Assembly (NCBI RefSeq): GCF_008930665.1
Contig: NZ_PQMG01000001.1
Coordinates: 496,001 to 560,000, forward strand
Source: Corynebacterium sp. 74A
Lineage (GTDB): Bacteria; Actinomycetota; Actinomycetes; Mycobacteriales; Mycobacteriaceae
Direction of reading: 5' to 3'
DNA length: 64,000 nt
Made by a program: the position numbers and the translations under genes. Position 1 is the stretch's first letter; the number at the start of each line of letters is the position of its first letter. The notes under the pieces were generated by a model. It saw only the letters and a program-made list of their open reading frames with translations, was not told the origin of the DNA and made no database searches. Shown here piece after piece: positions 19,311-30,614 of the stretch.

Positions 19311-19454
19311 GTGCGCCCCCATGTCCGATGCAATGAGGACGAACGATAAGGCGCGGGGGCTAGAGGTTGGCGTCGACAAACGCTCCAGCTCTGCCGCAAG
19401 CCGAGAAAAATGCGTGAGGTGCAAGTTTGCACCGAGTGTATTTTTAGGAGTTAA

Positions 19455-21760
<2,306 letters not shown>

Positions 21761-21784
21761 CTGCGACACACTGAGCCAATAAAA

Positions 21785-21824
21785 ACAGCCCACCGGATGC
21801 GCTACGCGTGTACCGGTGGGCTGT
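21785..21824 (-). terminator. Terminator for the GNAT gene
   Basis: A 12-bp perfect inverted repeat (ACAGCCCACCGG and CCGGTGGGCTGT) with a 16-base loop. The A-run at 21781-21785 is a U-run for leftward transcripts, so it mainly serves the gene ending at 21844. It may also stop the MFS message from the other side. Confidence 0.8.
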
Positions 21825-21843
21825 ATGCGGTATGGCCGTCGTA

Positions 21844-22434
21844 TTAGGCCTCGGTGTCGTCGTGATCGAGGCGGTCGAGGGTTTCGTGGGTGTGATTGTC
21901 CGGATCATAATCCTCCGGCTTATCCAGCAGCCGCTCGTAGAGATCCACGTTGCGCCACTGCCCCTTGAGCTCCCCATAGGTCATGCGCCCCATGTGGTGC
22001 ATAGTGCCCACGCGCTCGAAGCCGCGGGACTCGTGCAGCCGCTTGGAGCCTTCGTTCTCGGGGAAAATCCAGGCGTGCAGCGACCAATAGTGCAGGCTGT
22101 TGCACACATCGATGAGCTTATCCATCAGCGCGCCGGCGATACCGCGCCCCACGGCGTCCGTGCCCACGTAGATCGAGTTTTCCACCACGCCGTAGTACAC
22201 CGAGCGCGAGGATGCCGGTGCCCCGGACACCCAGCCGAGCACCTTCTCATCATCGTCTTCTTCCACCGCGACGAAGCAGGTTTTGAGCAGCTTCTTCTGT
22301 GCGAATTCCTCCCACGTAGGACCGCTGGTCTCGAAGGAGGCGTGACCGCTGTCTAGCCCCTGCTCATAAATCGCGCGGGCCTGCGGATAGTCGGCCTTCG
22401 TCATCGGCCGGATACGGAAATCTCGCTGTGCCAT
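21844..22434 (-). CDS. GNAT-family N-acetyltransferase, phosphinothricin-acetyltransferase-like
   Basis: 196 residues from the ATG at 22434 (GAGAGAAG nine bases upstream). Shows the PAT/MddA pattern: FRIRPMTKADYPQARAIYEQGL at the N-terminus, HASFET then WEEF, the acetyl-CoA loop about residues 105-115 (VGRGIAGALMDKLID, a variant of Q/RxxGxG/A), and WIFPENEGSKRLHESRGFERVG. Such enzymes acetylate amino groups of methionine analogues or related small amines. The exact substrate cannot be read. It has its own terminator. Confidence 0.85.
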   Translation of the reverse strand: MAQRDFRIRPMTKADYPQARAIYEQGLDSGHASFETSGPTWEEFAQKKLLKTCFVAVEEDDDEKVLGWVSGAPASSRSVYYGVVENSIYVGTDAVGRGIAGALMDKLIDVCNSLHYWSLHAWIFPENEGSKRLHESRGFERVGTMHHMGRMTYGELKGQWRNVDLYERLLDKPEDYDPDNHTHETLDRLDHDDTEA

Positions 22435-22503
22435 GCGCATTATCTTCTCTCATTGCGGAATTGCGCCGCAAAATATGTCTGTGAGCTTGCGCTTTTCTCG
22501 CGC

Positions 22504-23199
22504 TTATCGACGCTTTCTCGCACGCCGTGCTCCCTTTCTTTTGGCAGCAGCCCCTGGCCGCTGTCCACGCCGCTGCTGCTTGGCACGTGTTTTTTCCCGG
22601 GCCGAACGCTTCTTCTGCTCCCCAGCAGCAGAATCCTGGCGGGTACTGCGCGGGGTGCGGCCGCGGGTGATGCCGATGAACTCTTGGATCTCTTCGCAGT
22701 CATCTTCCTTTTTCCATATGACAGCGATCTTAGTCGGATCTCCGCCACGGAAGTCGCGGTGCGCACAGGACTTGACGTTGAAGGAACGCAAGAGCGGCCG
22801 CGGGGCGCGGGCTACGCCCACATTCGCGCCGACCACATCGAGGGCCTGTTTTACTGCGGCGACATCCACCACGCCCTGCTCATCAGGGGCGGTAATGGTG
22901 ATGATCTCCTCGGCGATGTCCTCGGCGTCGATCTCATCGAGCAGGGTGAGCTCGGAATCCACCGGCACGGCGATGCCGGGCTGCTCCTCGTAGAGAATGA
23001 CCACGTGGTAGGGGTCGAGACTGGCGGGCGGGGTGGCGTCAACAAGCCGCGCCAGCGCCACGGTGGCCTCGCCAGAGGCGACGTCGGCGAGCGCATCATA
23101 GGATTCGAAGGAGCGGAAGCTGATATCGGTGCGCTCCCGCATGCGGGCAAACCATTTTCCGGGGGCGGTGCCCTTCACATACGAGATCACGAGTTCCAT
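22504..23199 (-). CDS. LysR effector-domain-like protein with a Lys/Arg-rich tail, no DNA-binding domain
   Basis: 231 residues from the ATG at 23199. The first 180 residues resemble a periplasmic-binding/LysR-effector fold (SFESYDALADVASGEATVALARL; HVVILYEEQPGIAVP), but there is no N-terminal helix-turn-helix and no signal peptide. The last 60 residues are extremely basic. The start codon overlaps the ATG of the opposite frame at 23198 (ccatga), so the two divergent messages probably have little or no leader; a TAGCAT eight bases before this ATG fits a leaderless transcript. My impression is that this family often sits beside DUF5997 in actinobacteria. Function unknown. Confidence 0.7.
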   Translation of the reverse strand: MELVISYVKGTAPGKWFARMRERTDISFRSFESYDALADVASGEATVALARLVDATPPASLDPYHVVILYEEQPGIAVPVDSELTLLDEIDAEDIAEEIITITAPDEQGVVDVAAVKQALDVVGANVGVARAPRPLLRSFNVKSCAHRDFRGGDPTKIAVIWKKEDDCEEIQEFIGITRGRTPRSTRQDSAAGEQKKRSAREKTRAKQQRRGQRPGAAAKRKGARRARKRR

Positions 23200-23224
23200 G
23201 ACGATAAATGCTACCGTGAACCCT

Positions 23225-23590
23225 GTGAACGAAGAATCTGCACGCACCCCGATCCAGCCCTCCGGCACAGCAATGAAACCGGAGACTGCCGCCAAGAAGC
23301 TGGGAATCTATTTTCCCGCCTGCCCAGAGGAGTTCCGCATGACCGCGATCACGCACGCGGAGCTGAAGGCCCTGCGCACCACCCCACCCGCGTGGCTCAA
23401 CGAGTTGCGCGAGACGGGCCCGCATCCGCGCCCGGTGGTAGCGGAGAAGCTCGGCATCACCATCGCCGCGCTCAAGCGCCATGACATGGACGCGGCGCTG
23501 ACCACCGCCGAGATCGAAGAACTGCTCTCGACCATGCCCGCGTGGCTGGCCGAGGAGCGCGAGAAGTTCCAGGAGAATACGAACTCCTAA
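23225..23590 (+). CDS. DUF5997 family protein
   Basis: About 121 residues if the GTG at 23225 is used. ATG codons at 23198 and 23273 are in frame, and the conserved part begins at 23273 (MKPETAAKKLGIYFPACPEEF). The core continues with PPAWLNELRETGPHPRPVVAEKLGITIAALKRHDM and ends LLSTMPAWLAEEREKF, recognised as DUF5997, an actinobacterial family of unknown function with a helix-turn-helix-like middle. Divergent from the LysR-like gene. No good ribosome binding site is visible at any of the starts. Confidence 0.75.
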   Translation: MNEESARTPIQPSGTAMKPETAAKKLGIYFPACPEEFRMTAITHAELKALRTTPPAWLNELRETGPHPRPVVAEKLGITIAALKRHDMDAALTTAEIEELLSTMPAWLAEEREKFQENTNS

Positions 23591-23605
23591 CCCCCGAGCA
23601 CACAA

Positions 23606-23646
23606 CAACCACCATCTCAGCCCAGCGTGGAGCGAGATGGTGGTTG
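23606..23646. terminator. Bidirectional hairpin between DUF5997 and glyA
   Basis: A 13-bp perfect inverted repeat (CAACCACCATCTC and GAGATGGTGGTTG) with a 15-base loop sits between convergent stops at 23590 and 23663. There is no T-run on either side, so termination strength is uncertain. Confidence 0.7.
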
Positions 23647-23662
23647 CGGCGTTTCGCGGCGT

Positions 23663-24961
23663 TTAGGCGAGCTTCCAGTCCTCGAGGCCGTCATAGAGCG
23701 GATAGTTCGCGGCCAGGGCATCGACGCGCTGGCGCAGCGCCTGCACATCGGCGTTCTTGCCGGCCGCCAGGGCGCTGCCGATGATATCGGCGACCTCGGT
23801 GAAGGCAGCGGCATCGAAGCCGCGGGTGGCCAATGCCGGGGTGCCGATACGCAGACCCGAGGTGACCATCGGCGGGCGCGGATCGAAGGGCACAGCATTG
23901 CGGTTGACGGTAATGCCCACCTCATGCAGCAGATCCTCGGCCTCCTGGCCGTTGAGCTCGGAATTGCGCAGATCCACCAGCACCAGGTGCACATCGGTGC
24001 CGCCGGTGAGCACATCCACGCCGGCGGCGGCGCAGTCCTCGCCCATCAACCGCTCGGCCAGGATCTTCGCGCCCTCAATGGTGCGGGCCTGGCGATCCTT
24101 GAACTCGTCGGTCTGGGCCACCTTGAAGGTCACGGCCTTGGCGGCGATGGCGTGCATCAGCGGCCCGCCCTGCTGGCCCGGGAAGACAGCGCTGTTGATC
24201 TTCTTCGCATAGTCCTGCTTAGCCAGGATCACACCCGAACGCGGCCCACCCAGGGTCTTGTGCACCGTGGAGGAGACCACATCGGCGTGCGGCACCGGGC
24301 TGGGGTGCAGCCCCGCGGCCACCAGACCGGCGAAGTGCGCCATATCCACCCACAGCTTCGCGCCCACCTCATCGGCGATCTCGCGGAAGGCCTGGAAGTC
24401 CTGGTGGCGCGGATAGGCGGACCAGCCACCGATGATCACATCGGGGCGCTCGGCCAGGGCCTGCTCGCGGACCTTATCCATATCGACGCGGAACGTCTCC
24501 GGATCCACCTCATAGGCGGCAACCTCGTAGAGCTTGCCGGAGAAGTTCAACTTCATCCCGTGCGTGAGGTGACCACCGTGGGCCAGAGACAGGCCCATGA
24601 TTTTGTCCCCTGGATTAGCCAAAGCCATGAGCACCGCGGCATTCGCCTGCGCACCCGAGTGCGGCTGCACATTGGCGAACTCGGCACCGAACAGCGCCTT
24701 GACGCGCTCCCTCGCCAGGTCCTCGATAATGTCCACGTGCTCGCAGCCGCCATAGTAACGGCGCCCCGGGTAGCCCTCGGCGTACTTATTCGTCAGCACC
24801 GAACCCTGCGCCTGCAGCACCGCACGCGGCACGAAATTCTCCGAGGCGATCATCTCCAAGGTGTCGCGCTGGCGGCCTAGCTCGCCGCCAATAGCGGCAG
24901 CCACATCGGGATCGAGCTCGGCAAGTGACTGGTAGCGGATGTCCGGGGTATTTTCGCTCAT
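23663..24961 (-). CDS. glyA: Serine hydroxymethyltransferase
   Basis: 432 residues. Cytosolic PLP enzyme converting serine plus tetrahydrofolate to glycine and 5,10-methylene-THF, the main source of one-carbon units. Motifs: [41 protein letters not shown] near residues 35-75, HSGAQAN, and the Schiff-base Lys in [15 protein letters not shown]. Divergent from coaA, as recalled for M. tuberculosis (glyA1 and coaA are neighbours). Preceded by AAGGACCTTCATG on its strand. Confidence 0.97.
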   Translation of the reverse strand: MSENTPDIRYQSLAELDPDVAAAIGGELGRQRDTLEMIASENFVPRAVLQAQGSVLTNKYAEGYPGRRYYGGCEHVDIIEDLARERVKALFGAEFANVQPHSGAQANAAVLMALANPGDKIMGLSLAHGGHLTHGMKLNFSGKLYEVAAYEVDPETFRVDMDKVREQALAERPDVIIGGWSAYPRHQDFQAFREIADEVGAKLWVDMAHFAGLVAAGLHPSPVPHADVVSSTVHKTLGGPRSGVILAKQDYAKKINSAVFPGQQGGPLMHAIAAKAVTFKVAQTDEFKDRQARTIEGAKILAERLMGEDCAAAGVDVLTGGTDVHLVLVDLRNSELNGQEAEDLLHEVGITVNRNAVPFDPRPPMVTSGLRIGTPALATRGFDAAAFTEVADIIGSALAAGKNADVQALRQRVDALAANYPLYDGLEDWKLA

Positions 24962-25161
24962 GAAGGTCCTTCCCTATCACGGTGATTGTGCGGCAGCGGG
25001 GTGGCGTCGACAAGCCAGTAGTGCCGCGAGCGTACTTCTAACCGTAGCTAACTCTCGGGGCGAGACTAAAGCCACATACATCTAGTACCCTACTCCGATC
25101 ACACGCCTAGACAGCGGGGTTGATGTTTTCGCCACGCCGCCAAGAGGGCACAATAGAGACT

Positions 25162-26088
25162 ATGGTCCGCGCCAACGATTCCAGCCCCTATCTCGACTTC
25201 GACCGCAACTCATGGCGCACGCTGCGTAAATCCATGCCGCAGGTGTTGACGGAAAAAGAAGTCATTCAGCTGCGCGGTATCGGCGAATCCATCGACCTGG
25301 ACGAAGTCGCCGAGGTGTATCTGCCGCTCTCGCGTCTCATCCACCTGCAAGTCGCCGCCCGACAGCGCCTACACCAAGCCACCGCCGAGTTCCTCGACGA
25401 CCCCTTCACTCGGGTGCCCTATATCATCGGCGTCGCCGGCTCCGTCGCCGTCGGCAAATCCACCACGGCCCGCCTGCTGCAAGTGCTCCTCTCCCGCTGG
25501 GACAGCCACCCCCGCGTCGACCTCGTCACCACCGACGGTTTCCTCTACCCCAGCGCCGAACTCCACCGCCGCGGCCTGATGAGCCGCAAAGGATTCCCCG
25601 AATCCTATGATCGGCGGGCGCTGCTGCGCTTTGTCACCAATGTCAAAGCCGGCAAAGCCCTAGTCCAGGCGCCCGTTTACTCCCACACCCTCTACGACCG
25701 CATCCCTGGCGAAACCATCGACGTTGAACGCCCCGACATCGTCATCCTCGAAGGACTCAACGTCCTCCAAACCTCCCCCACGCTCATGGTCAGCGACCTC
25801 TTCGACTTCTCCGTCTATGTCGACGCCGCTACCGAGCACATCGAAAGCTGGTACATCGAGCGCTTCCTCAAGCTTCGGCACTCCGCCTTCCAGCAACCCA
25901 ACGCCCACTTCTCCCATTACGCCAACCTCGACGACGACTCCGCCCGCGACGTCGCCCGCGAAATCTGGCAATCCGTGAACCTGCCCAACCTCGTGGAAAA
26001 CATCCTGCCCACTAGGGTGCGGGCGTCGCTGGTGCTCCGGAAGAATATCGATCACTCCGTCCAACGAGTGCGGATGCGTAAACTATGA
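25162..26088 (+). CDS. coaA: Pantothenate kinase type I
   Basis: 308 residues from the ATG at 25162; longer frames from 25120 lack a ribosome binding site. Phosphorylates pantothenate, the first and regulated step of coenzyme A synthesis. Walker A is [17 protein letters not shown] near residues 92-108, followed by [15 protein letters not shown] and the [11 protein letters not shown] substrate region, and ends [11 protein letters not shown]. Length fits bacterial CoaA. The stop TGA is the first part of a GACAGCGAT word found repeatedly in this region. Confidence 0.95.
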   Translation: MVRANDSSPYLDFDRNSWRTLRKSMPQVLTEKEVIQLRGIGESIDLDEVAEVYLPLSRLIHLQVAARQRLHQATAEFLDDPFTRVPYIIGVAGSVAVGKSTTARLLQVLLSRWDSHPRVDLVTTDGFLYPSAELHRRGLMSRKGFPESYDRRALLRFVTNVKAGKALVQAPVYSHTLYDRIPGETIDVERPDIVILEGLNVLQTSPTLMVSDLFDFSVYVDAATEHIESWYIERFLKLRHSAFQQPNAHFSHYANLDDDSARDVAREIWQSVNLPNLVENILPTRVRASLVLRKNIDHSVQRVRMRKL

Positions 26089-26141
26089 CAGCGATCGCGG
26101 TATGAACATGGTTCAGTGAAGGCCGTGGCTCTCGCCTCGTG

Positions 26142-26648
26142 CTAGTTGGCGCGCAGCCACGCCTCGATCGGGGCAAGCTCGGAGAAATCTATGTGGGAGA
26201 TGTCCTTGCCGTAGCCATCGACAATCGCCTGCTCAGCAATACTCAACGACGGCTTCGCCCGCAGCAGCTTCGTCATCGTCCACATCGTCGCCCGATGCAC
26301 CCGCGACAGCTCCGAATAGGCCAAACGCCCCGGCAAATAAAAACGCGCAATCTCCGAGCATTTGACGACGCCGCGCAGCTGGTCCTTCTCCCGCGCCTGC
26401 GGCAGCGGAGTCATCCCCACAGCAACAAACGCCGTCGCAATCCCCTGCTGAGACAGCGAACGTGCCCACTCGACACCCCGGAACTGGCCGCCAAAATTCG
26501 GCGACAAGACCACCACACAGCCGGTGTGCTCACCGAGCTGGGAGGTGGCGTCGTCAAGCGTCATGCAGGGGGCAGCAACGCGAGCAGCAAGCTCGCGGGC
26601 ATAGCGCTCAGTGGAGCCATAGGTGGAAGAAAAAACGATCGCAGCCAT
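26142..26648 (-). CDS. Flavodoxin-domain protein
   Basis: 168 residues from the ATG at 26648 (GGGAAG five bases upstream). A GTG at 26654 overlapping the uppS stop is the alternative start. The FMN phosphate loop is near the N-terminus (VFSSTYGSTERYARELA), followed by CVVVLSPNFGGQFRGVEW, as in flavodoxin and HemG-type protoporphyrinogen oxidase relatives. It lacks enough specific features to call HemG. It follows uppS with almost no gap and is probably cotranscribed. Redox partner unknown. Confidence 0.75.
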   Translation of the reverse strand: MAAIVFSSTYGSTERYARELAARVAAPCMTLDDATSQLGEHTGCVVVLSPNFGGQFRGVEWARSLSQQGIATAFVAVGMTPLPQAREKDQLRGVVKCSEIARFYLPGRLAYSELSRVHRATMWTMTKLLRAKPSLSIAEQAIVDGYGKDISHIDFSELAPIEAWLRAN

Positions 26649-26650
26649 AC

Positions 26651-27442
26651 TCACTTCCCAAAACGACGCGAACGCGAAGAATACTCACGCAACGCCCGCA
26701 AGAAATCGATACGGCGGAAAGCCGGCCAATAGGTATCGGTGAACCAAATCTCCGAATAGGCCGCCTGCCACAACAAAAAGCCCGAAAGACGCTGCTCGCC
26801 AGAAGTACGAATCACCAAATCCGGATCCGGCTGGCCCTTGGTGTAGAGATGCGTAGAAATAGCATCCACCGTGACCGCCTCCGCCAACTGGTCACTCGGG
26901 GTGCCGGCAGCGAGCTCATCGCGAATCAACGCCTGAACAGCGTCCACAATCTCTTGGCGGCCGCCATAGCCCACCGCCACATTGACCACCACGCCCGTGT
27001 GCTCACTCGTCCGCGACTCGGCCTCCCCCAGCGCCGCAGACAGCGAATCCGGCAACAAATCCGTGTGCCCCACCAAACGCACCCGGCAATTAATATCAGG
27101 ATCCGACAACTCGCGCGCCACATCCGCCAAAATCTCAAAGAGCTGCTCCAGCTCCGAGGAGGAACGCGCCAGATTCTCCGTGCTCAGCAAATACACCGTC
27201 ACCAAGGTGATACCGAGCTCATCCGCCCAGCGCACCATCTCAGCAATCTTCTGGGCCCCCACCCGATGGCCATGGCTGACATCAGAAAAACCCGCCTCGC
27301 GCGCCCACCGGCGATTACCATCCGCCATCACCGCGATATGCTTCGGCAAACGGGCGCCGCGCAGCTCCTTCGTGATACGCCGAACGTCCCGCTCGAGACG
27401 CTTCTCATAGAGCGGGTACAAAACCTTCGGCACAATCCTCAC
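26651..27442 (-). CDS. uppS: cis-prenyltransferase (isoprenyl diphosphate synthase), UppS family
   Basis: 263 residues, GTG start. Condenses isopentenyl diphosphate in cis to make polyprenyl diphosphate for cell-wall lipid carriers. Shows the family motif PKHIAVMADGNRRWAREAG near residue 35 (catalytic Asp), HGHRVGAQ, TVYLLSTENLARSS, and the C-terminal DLVIRTSGEQRLSGFLLWQAAYSEIWF with RTSGE-R and the E that binds Mg. In mycobacteria the syntenic gene (Rv1086) makes a short cis product (farnesyl diphosphate), so this may be the short-chain paralogue rather than the C50/C55 enzyme. Confidence 0.92.
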   Translation of the reverse strand: MRIVPKVLYPLYEKRLERDVRRITKELRGARLPKHIAVMADGNRRWAREAGFSDVSHGHRVGAQKIAEMVRWADELGITLVTVYLLSTENLARSSSELEQLFEILADVARELSDPDINCRVRLVGHTDLLPDSLSAALGEAESRTSEHTGVVVNVAVGYGGRQEIVDAVQALIRDELAAGTPSDQLAEAVTVDAISTHLYTKGQPDPDLVIRTSGEQRLSGFLLWQAAYSEIWFTDTYWPAFRRIDFLRALREYSSRSRRFGK

Positions 27443-27595
27443 AAAACCCTAGTTTATCTCCACGAGACAGCGATCGCGATTCTCCGCGCCCGCTGTCTCC
27501 AACAAAAAGCCGCTGCCGTGGGACCACGACAGCGGCGGCGCACCCGCGGGCCCGGCGAATGGGGCCGAGAGGTGTGCGTCGATAAGCGAAAACAG

Positions 27596-27868
27596 CTAAA
27601 ACCAAGTGCGCTTGGCTTGGTCGTAAAGGCCAGCCTCCTTGAGGGCCTTATCGATCGCCTCCGTATCGAAAACATCGAGGCCATTGTCCTCAGCGAAACG
27701 CTGACGACGGTTCAACCGAGCAATGCGGCGCGACAGGCGCCAACCAATGAACAACACCGCCACCAGCGACACAACCAGCACAAACAAGCCGATCGGCGAA
27801 GCTTTACCGAATTCGGGGCCGAGCGGGCCCTCCAGCTGGTCAGCCTGGGCGAGAATCTCGTACAGCAC
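27596..27868 (-). CDS. Small single-pass membrane protein next to mca
   Basis: 90 residues. One strong hydrophobic helix (about residues 27-47), then a basic, predicted cytoplasmic region (RLSRRIARLNRRQRFAED) and a short acidic/aromatic tail. No recognised catalytic motif. It lies five bases downstream of mca on the same strand, so it is probably cotranscribed. A small membrane protein next to mca is also my recollection of the mycobacterial order. Function unknown. Confidence 0.7.
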   Translation of the reverse strand: MLYEILAQADQLEGPLGPEFGKASPIGLFVLVVSLVAVLFIGWRLSRRIARLNRRQRFAEDNGLDVFDTEAIDKALKEAGLYDQAKRTWF

Positions 27869-27873
27869 GTCAG

Positions 27874-28815
27874 TTAATCCTTATCGATCCCAGCGAACAA
27901 ATCATCCTCTGGTAGTTCAGTCTTCACCCTCGTACGGGCCAATTCAAATTCCTCCGTGGGCCACAACTCGCGCTGCAACTCCACTGGGGTCGCAAAGAAC
28001 GTGCCCGCCGGATCAATCTGCGTCGCATGCGCGCGCAACGCATCATCACGGCGCTCAAAATACTCCGCCGCATGCACCTGCGTCGTCACCCGCGCCAACG
28101 TATCGCCCCTATCCGAACGCAACCGCTCCAAAAAACCACCATAAGGCGACGGGCGGCCCTCCGCGACCAGACGATCATGGAACATCTGCAAACGCTGTCG
28201 GATAAAGCCGTGGGTGTAATACAACTTCAGCGGCGTCCACGGCTCCCCCACCTCCGGATAAAAGTTCTCATCACTAGACAGCGCCCACGCTTTCATCGAC
28301 ACCTCGTGCACCTTCAGGTGATCCGGGTGGGGGTAGCCGCCATTCTCGTCATAAGTAATGATCACGTGCGGCTTAAAATCACGCATCACGCGCACCACCT
28401 CGCGGGTGACCTCATCGCTGTCAGCGAGAGCAAAGCACCCCTCCGGCAACGGCGGCAAAGGATCACCCTCCGGCAAACCAGAATCCTCATAACCCAACCA
28501 GATATTAGAGGTGCCGAGCGCACGCATCGCCGCCGCCATCTCCTCGCGACGCACCTCGGCGATATTCTCCAACACGCCAGAGCGGTTCATATTCGGGTTC
28601 AAAATGCTCCCGCGCTCACCGCCAGTGCAGGTCAACACCAGCACATCCGCGCCCTCATCCACATAACGAGCCATCGTGGCCGCGCCCTTACTCGACTCAT
28701 CATCCGGGTGGGCATGGATAGCCAAAAGACGCAAACCCTCCTTGGGGCGAGGCCGCTCAGCAGCGGCAGCACGATCCGTGCCCGGCTCAGATACAGCATC
28801 CGAAGGAATAGTCAC
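27874..28815 (-). CDS. mca: Mycothiol S-conjugate amidase
   Basis: 313 residues from the GTG at 28815 (GGGAG ten bases upstream); the frame extends to 28932 but that part looks noncoding. Zinc amidase that cleaves mycothiol S-conjugates to a mercapturic acid and GlcN-Ins in detoxification. Motifs: AIHAHPDDESSKGAATMARYVDEGADVLVLTCTGGERGSILNP near the N-terminus (AHPDDE zinc ligands) and YDENGGYPHPDHLKVHEV (third ligand). The long GxxxHPDH region and E-S-S-K pattern favour Mca over the related deacetylase MshB. It places the organism among mycothiol-making actinobacteria. Confidence 0.92.
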   Translation of the reverse strand: MTIPSDAVSEPGTDRAAAAERPRPKEGLRLLAIHAHPDDESSKGAATMARYVDEGADVLVLTCTGGERGSILNPNMNRSGVLENIAEVRREEMAAAMRALGTSNIWLGYEDSGLPEGDPLPPLPEGCFALADSDEVTREVVRVMRDFKPHVIITYDENGGYPHPDHLKVHEVSMKAWALSSDENFYPEVGEPWTPLKLYYTHGFIRQRLQMFHDRLVAEGRPSPYGGFLERLRSDRGDTLARVTTQVHAAEYFERRDDALRAHATQIDPAGTFFATPVELQRELWPTEEFELARTRVKTELPEDDLFAGIDKD

Positions 28816-28970
28816 GTGACAGTCACTCCCGTAAACGTTGAGAAAATAAAATTCATTCGCCTGCGCTAAGGCACAAGCATCCCACCATCGTAATAGCTGA
28901 AGCCAACAAGCTAGAATGACAGCGATCAACATTTTGATATCGAAGGCCTCGACACCCCAGAAAGCACGCC

Positions 28971-29420
28971 ATGCCCAGCCCCACGTCGCAGTCGCACAAC
29001 CAGAGCACAGAGCCCACCGCCACCTATGACAGCAAGCGCGGAACGATCTCCGGAAAGATCATCGCTGTCGGCGCGGTCATCTTCGCCATCGTGACTGTCA
29101 TCGTGATCGTGCAATACTCCCAGAAACTGCAGGCGGGAAGTGTCGACGGGCAAATCACCAAGTTTGAACGAGTCGAGGACAACATGATTGCAGCGACGGT
29201 GGATATCACGCGGGATGACGTCGATAAGCCTGCATACTGCATAGTGACAGCGATGAACTACGACGCCGTGGAAGTGGGGCGGCGCGAAATCTACATCCCC
29301 AGCGGCGGCGAGCACACCACTCGGCACAACACCACAATCACCACCCGCGACATTCCCGTGGTCGCCGACATCTACGGATGCTCCAACACCATCCCTGACT
29401 ACCTCAAAGGCGAAGACTAG
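28971..29420 (+). CDS. DUF4307 membrane protein
   Basis: 149 residues. Short polar N-terminus, YDSKRGTISGKI, one transmembrane helix (about residues 29-48), then an extracytoplasmic beta-rich domain with VDGQITKFERVEDNMIAATVDITRDD and two Cys in the C-terminal half (AYCIVTAMNYDAVEVGRREIYIP; YGCSNTIPDYL) that could form a disulfide. Matches DUF4307, a conserved actinobacterial family. It sits between mca and greA, the same order as Rv1082-Rv1081c-Rv1080c. Function unknown. Confidence 0.85.
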   Translation: MPSPTSQSHNQSTEPTATYDSKRGTISGKIIAVGAVIFAIVTVIVIVQYSQKLQAGSVDGQITKFERVEDNMIAATVDITRDDVDKPAYCIVTAMNYDAVEVGRREIYIPSGGEHTTRHNTTITTRDIPVVADIYGCSNTIPDYLKGED

Positions 29421-29510
29421 GGCGTCTGATACTATGGCGACCTAGAATTTCTCGCTGACAGCGATGCACCCAACCCACCACCCAACGACGGGAAGGTATA
29501 AAGGCTAACT

Positions 29511-30035
29511 ATGTCTGACGCCCGAAAGCAGTACATCACCCCGGAGACCAAGGCCAAGCTCGAAGCCGAGCTCAACGAGCTCATCGCGCACCGCCCCGTC
29601 GTCGCCGCCGAAATCAACGAGCGCCGCGAAGAAGGCGACCTCAAGGAAAACGCAGGCTACGACGCCGCCCGCGAGATGCAGGACCAAGAAGAAGCTCGCA
29701 TCAAGCAAATCTCCGAAATTCTCGCCAATGCCACCACCGAGCGCTCCGCCGTCGAAGAAGGCGTCGCCAACGTCGGCTCCGTCGTGCACGTCTACTACAA
29801 CGGCGACGAAAACGACAAAGAAACCTTCCTCATCGGCACCCGCGCCGCCGCCAGCGAAAACCCGGACCTCGAAACCTACTCCGAGCAGTCCCCCCTCGGC
29901 GCCGCAGTCCTCGGCGCCACCGAAGGCGAAACACGGGAATACACCGCCCCCTCCGGCGTGAGCATCAGCGTCACCGTGATCTCCGCGGAGCCCTACAACT
30001 CCGAGAAGTACGCCACCCTGCGCAACCAACGCTGA
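29511..30035 (+). CDS. greA: Transcription elongation factor GreA
   Basis: 174 residues. Binds the RNA polymerase secondary channel and stimulates transcript cleavage to rescue backtracked complexes. The N-terminal coiled coil carries ITPETKAKLEAELNEL and EINERREEGDLKENAGYDAAREMQ with the acidic tip (GDLKENAGYD). The C-terminal FKBP-like domain ends SPLGAAVLGATEGE and SVTVISAEPY. AAAGG precedes the ATG by six bases. The stop TGA overlaps a GACAGCGAT word. Confidence 0.97.
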   Translation: MSDARKQYITPETKAKLEAELNELIAHRPVVAAEINERREEGDLKENAGYDAAREMQDQEEARIKQISEILANATTERSAVEEGVANVGSVVHVYYNGDENDKETFLIGTRAAASENPDLETYSEQSPLGAAVLGATEGETREYTAPSGVSISVTVISAEPYNSEKYATLRNQR

Positions 30036-30051
30036 CAGCGATCCACTTTTC

Positions 30052-30519
30052 ATGCGTTCAACGATCCTCGCGATCGCAGTGACCTGCACTGCGGTCGCGC
30101 TTTCGGCTTGCACGCCCAGTCTCGAGCAGGACTCACCACATAAAATCGCCACCCCAGACAGCGATGCGATTCCGGTGAACCTGCCGCGCTATATAGACTG
30201 CGTCTCCACCCCAGAAATACGGCCCAAGCGGATTTCGCTCAACTGCGCTACAGACAGCGACTACGTAGACGACATCACGTGGGAGGAATGGCTCATTGAT
30301 GGCGCCACCGGAACCGCGAGACTGCATACCGCATCGCTGTCTAGTAAAAAGAAGCGTACTGAGGCCGCCCGTAAGCAGCGCGGGCGCACGCGGGACTCTG
30401 CTGATCGCTCAAAAAAGGAAGTAAAGCGCGTCGCTGTCACTCTTGGCGATCCCGTGCACACTCCTTTTGGGCTCGCTTTTACGTCGCTGTCTATCGATGG
30501 CAAGGAGCAATCGCCCTAA
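30052..30519 (+). CDS. Putative lipoprotein of unknown function
   Basis: 155 residues. Signal peptide with lipobox LSAC (acylated Cys about residue 20), followed by a short soluble domain. The middle is rich in Lys/Arg (KKKRTEAARKQRGRTRDSADRSKKEVKR). Starts 17 bases after greA. No family recognised. The GACAGCGAT word occurs twice in it (one per strand), and related GACAGCGA words also occur. Confidence 0.65.
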   Translation: MRSTILAIAVTCTAVALSACTPSLEQDSPHKIATPDSDAIPVNLPRYIDCVSTPEIRPKRISLNCATDSDYVDDITWEEWLIDGATGTARLHTASLSSKKKRTEAARKQRGRTRDSADRSKKEVKRVAVTLGDPVHTPFGLAFTSLSIDGKEQSP

Positions 30520-30614
30520 GGGGCTTCCACCACGACTTCTAGCCTGGTCACCTCTTCTGGTGGCCAGGCTTATGGTGTATGCCGGCGGGGACTAGCGCTG
30601 TGTGGGGCTCGACG

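Noticed and set aside
23627..24880. A 417-codon open frame antisense to glyA
   Set aside because: Same reason; glyA has all catalytic motifs.
28816..28932. Upstream extension of mca
   Set aside because: The extra 39 residues are unlike the family and precede the GTG with a GGGAG; the known protein begins shortly before AIHAHPDDE.
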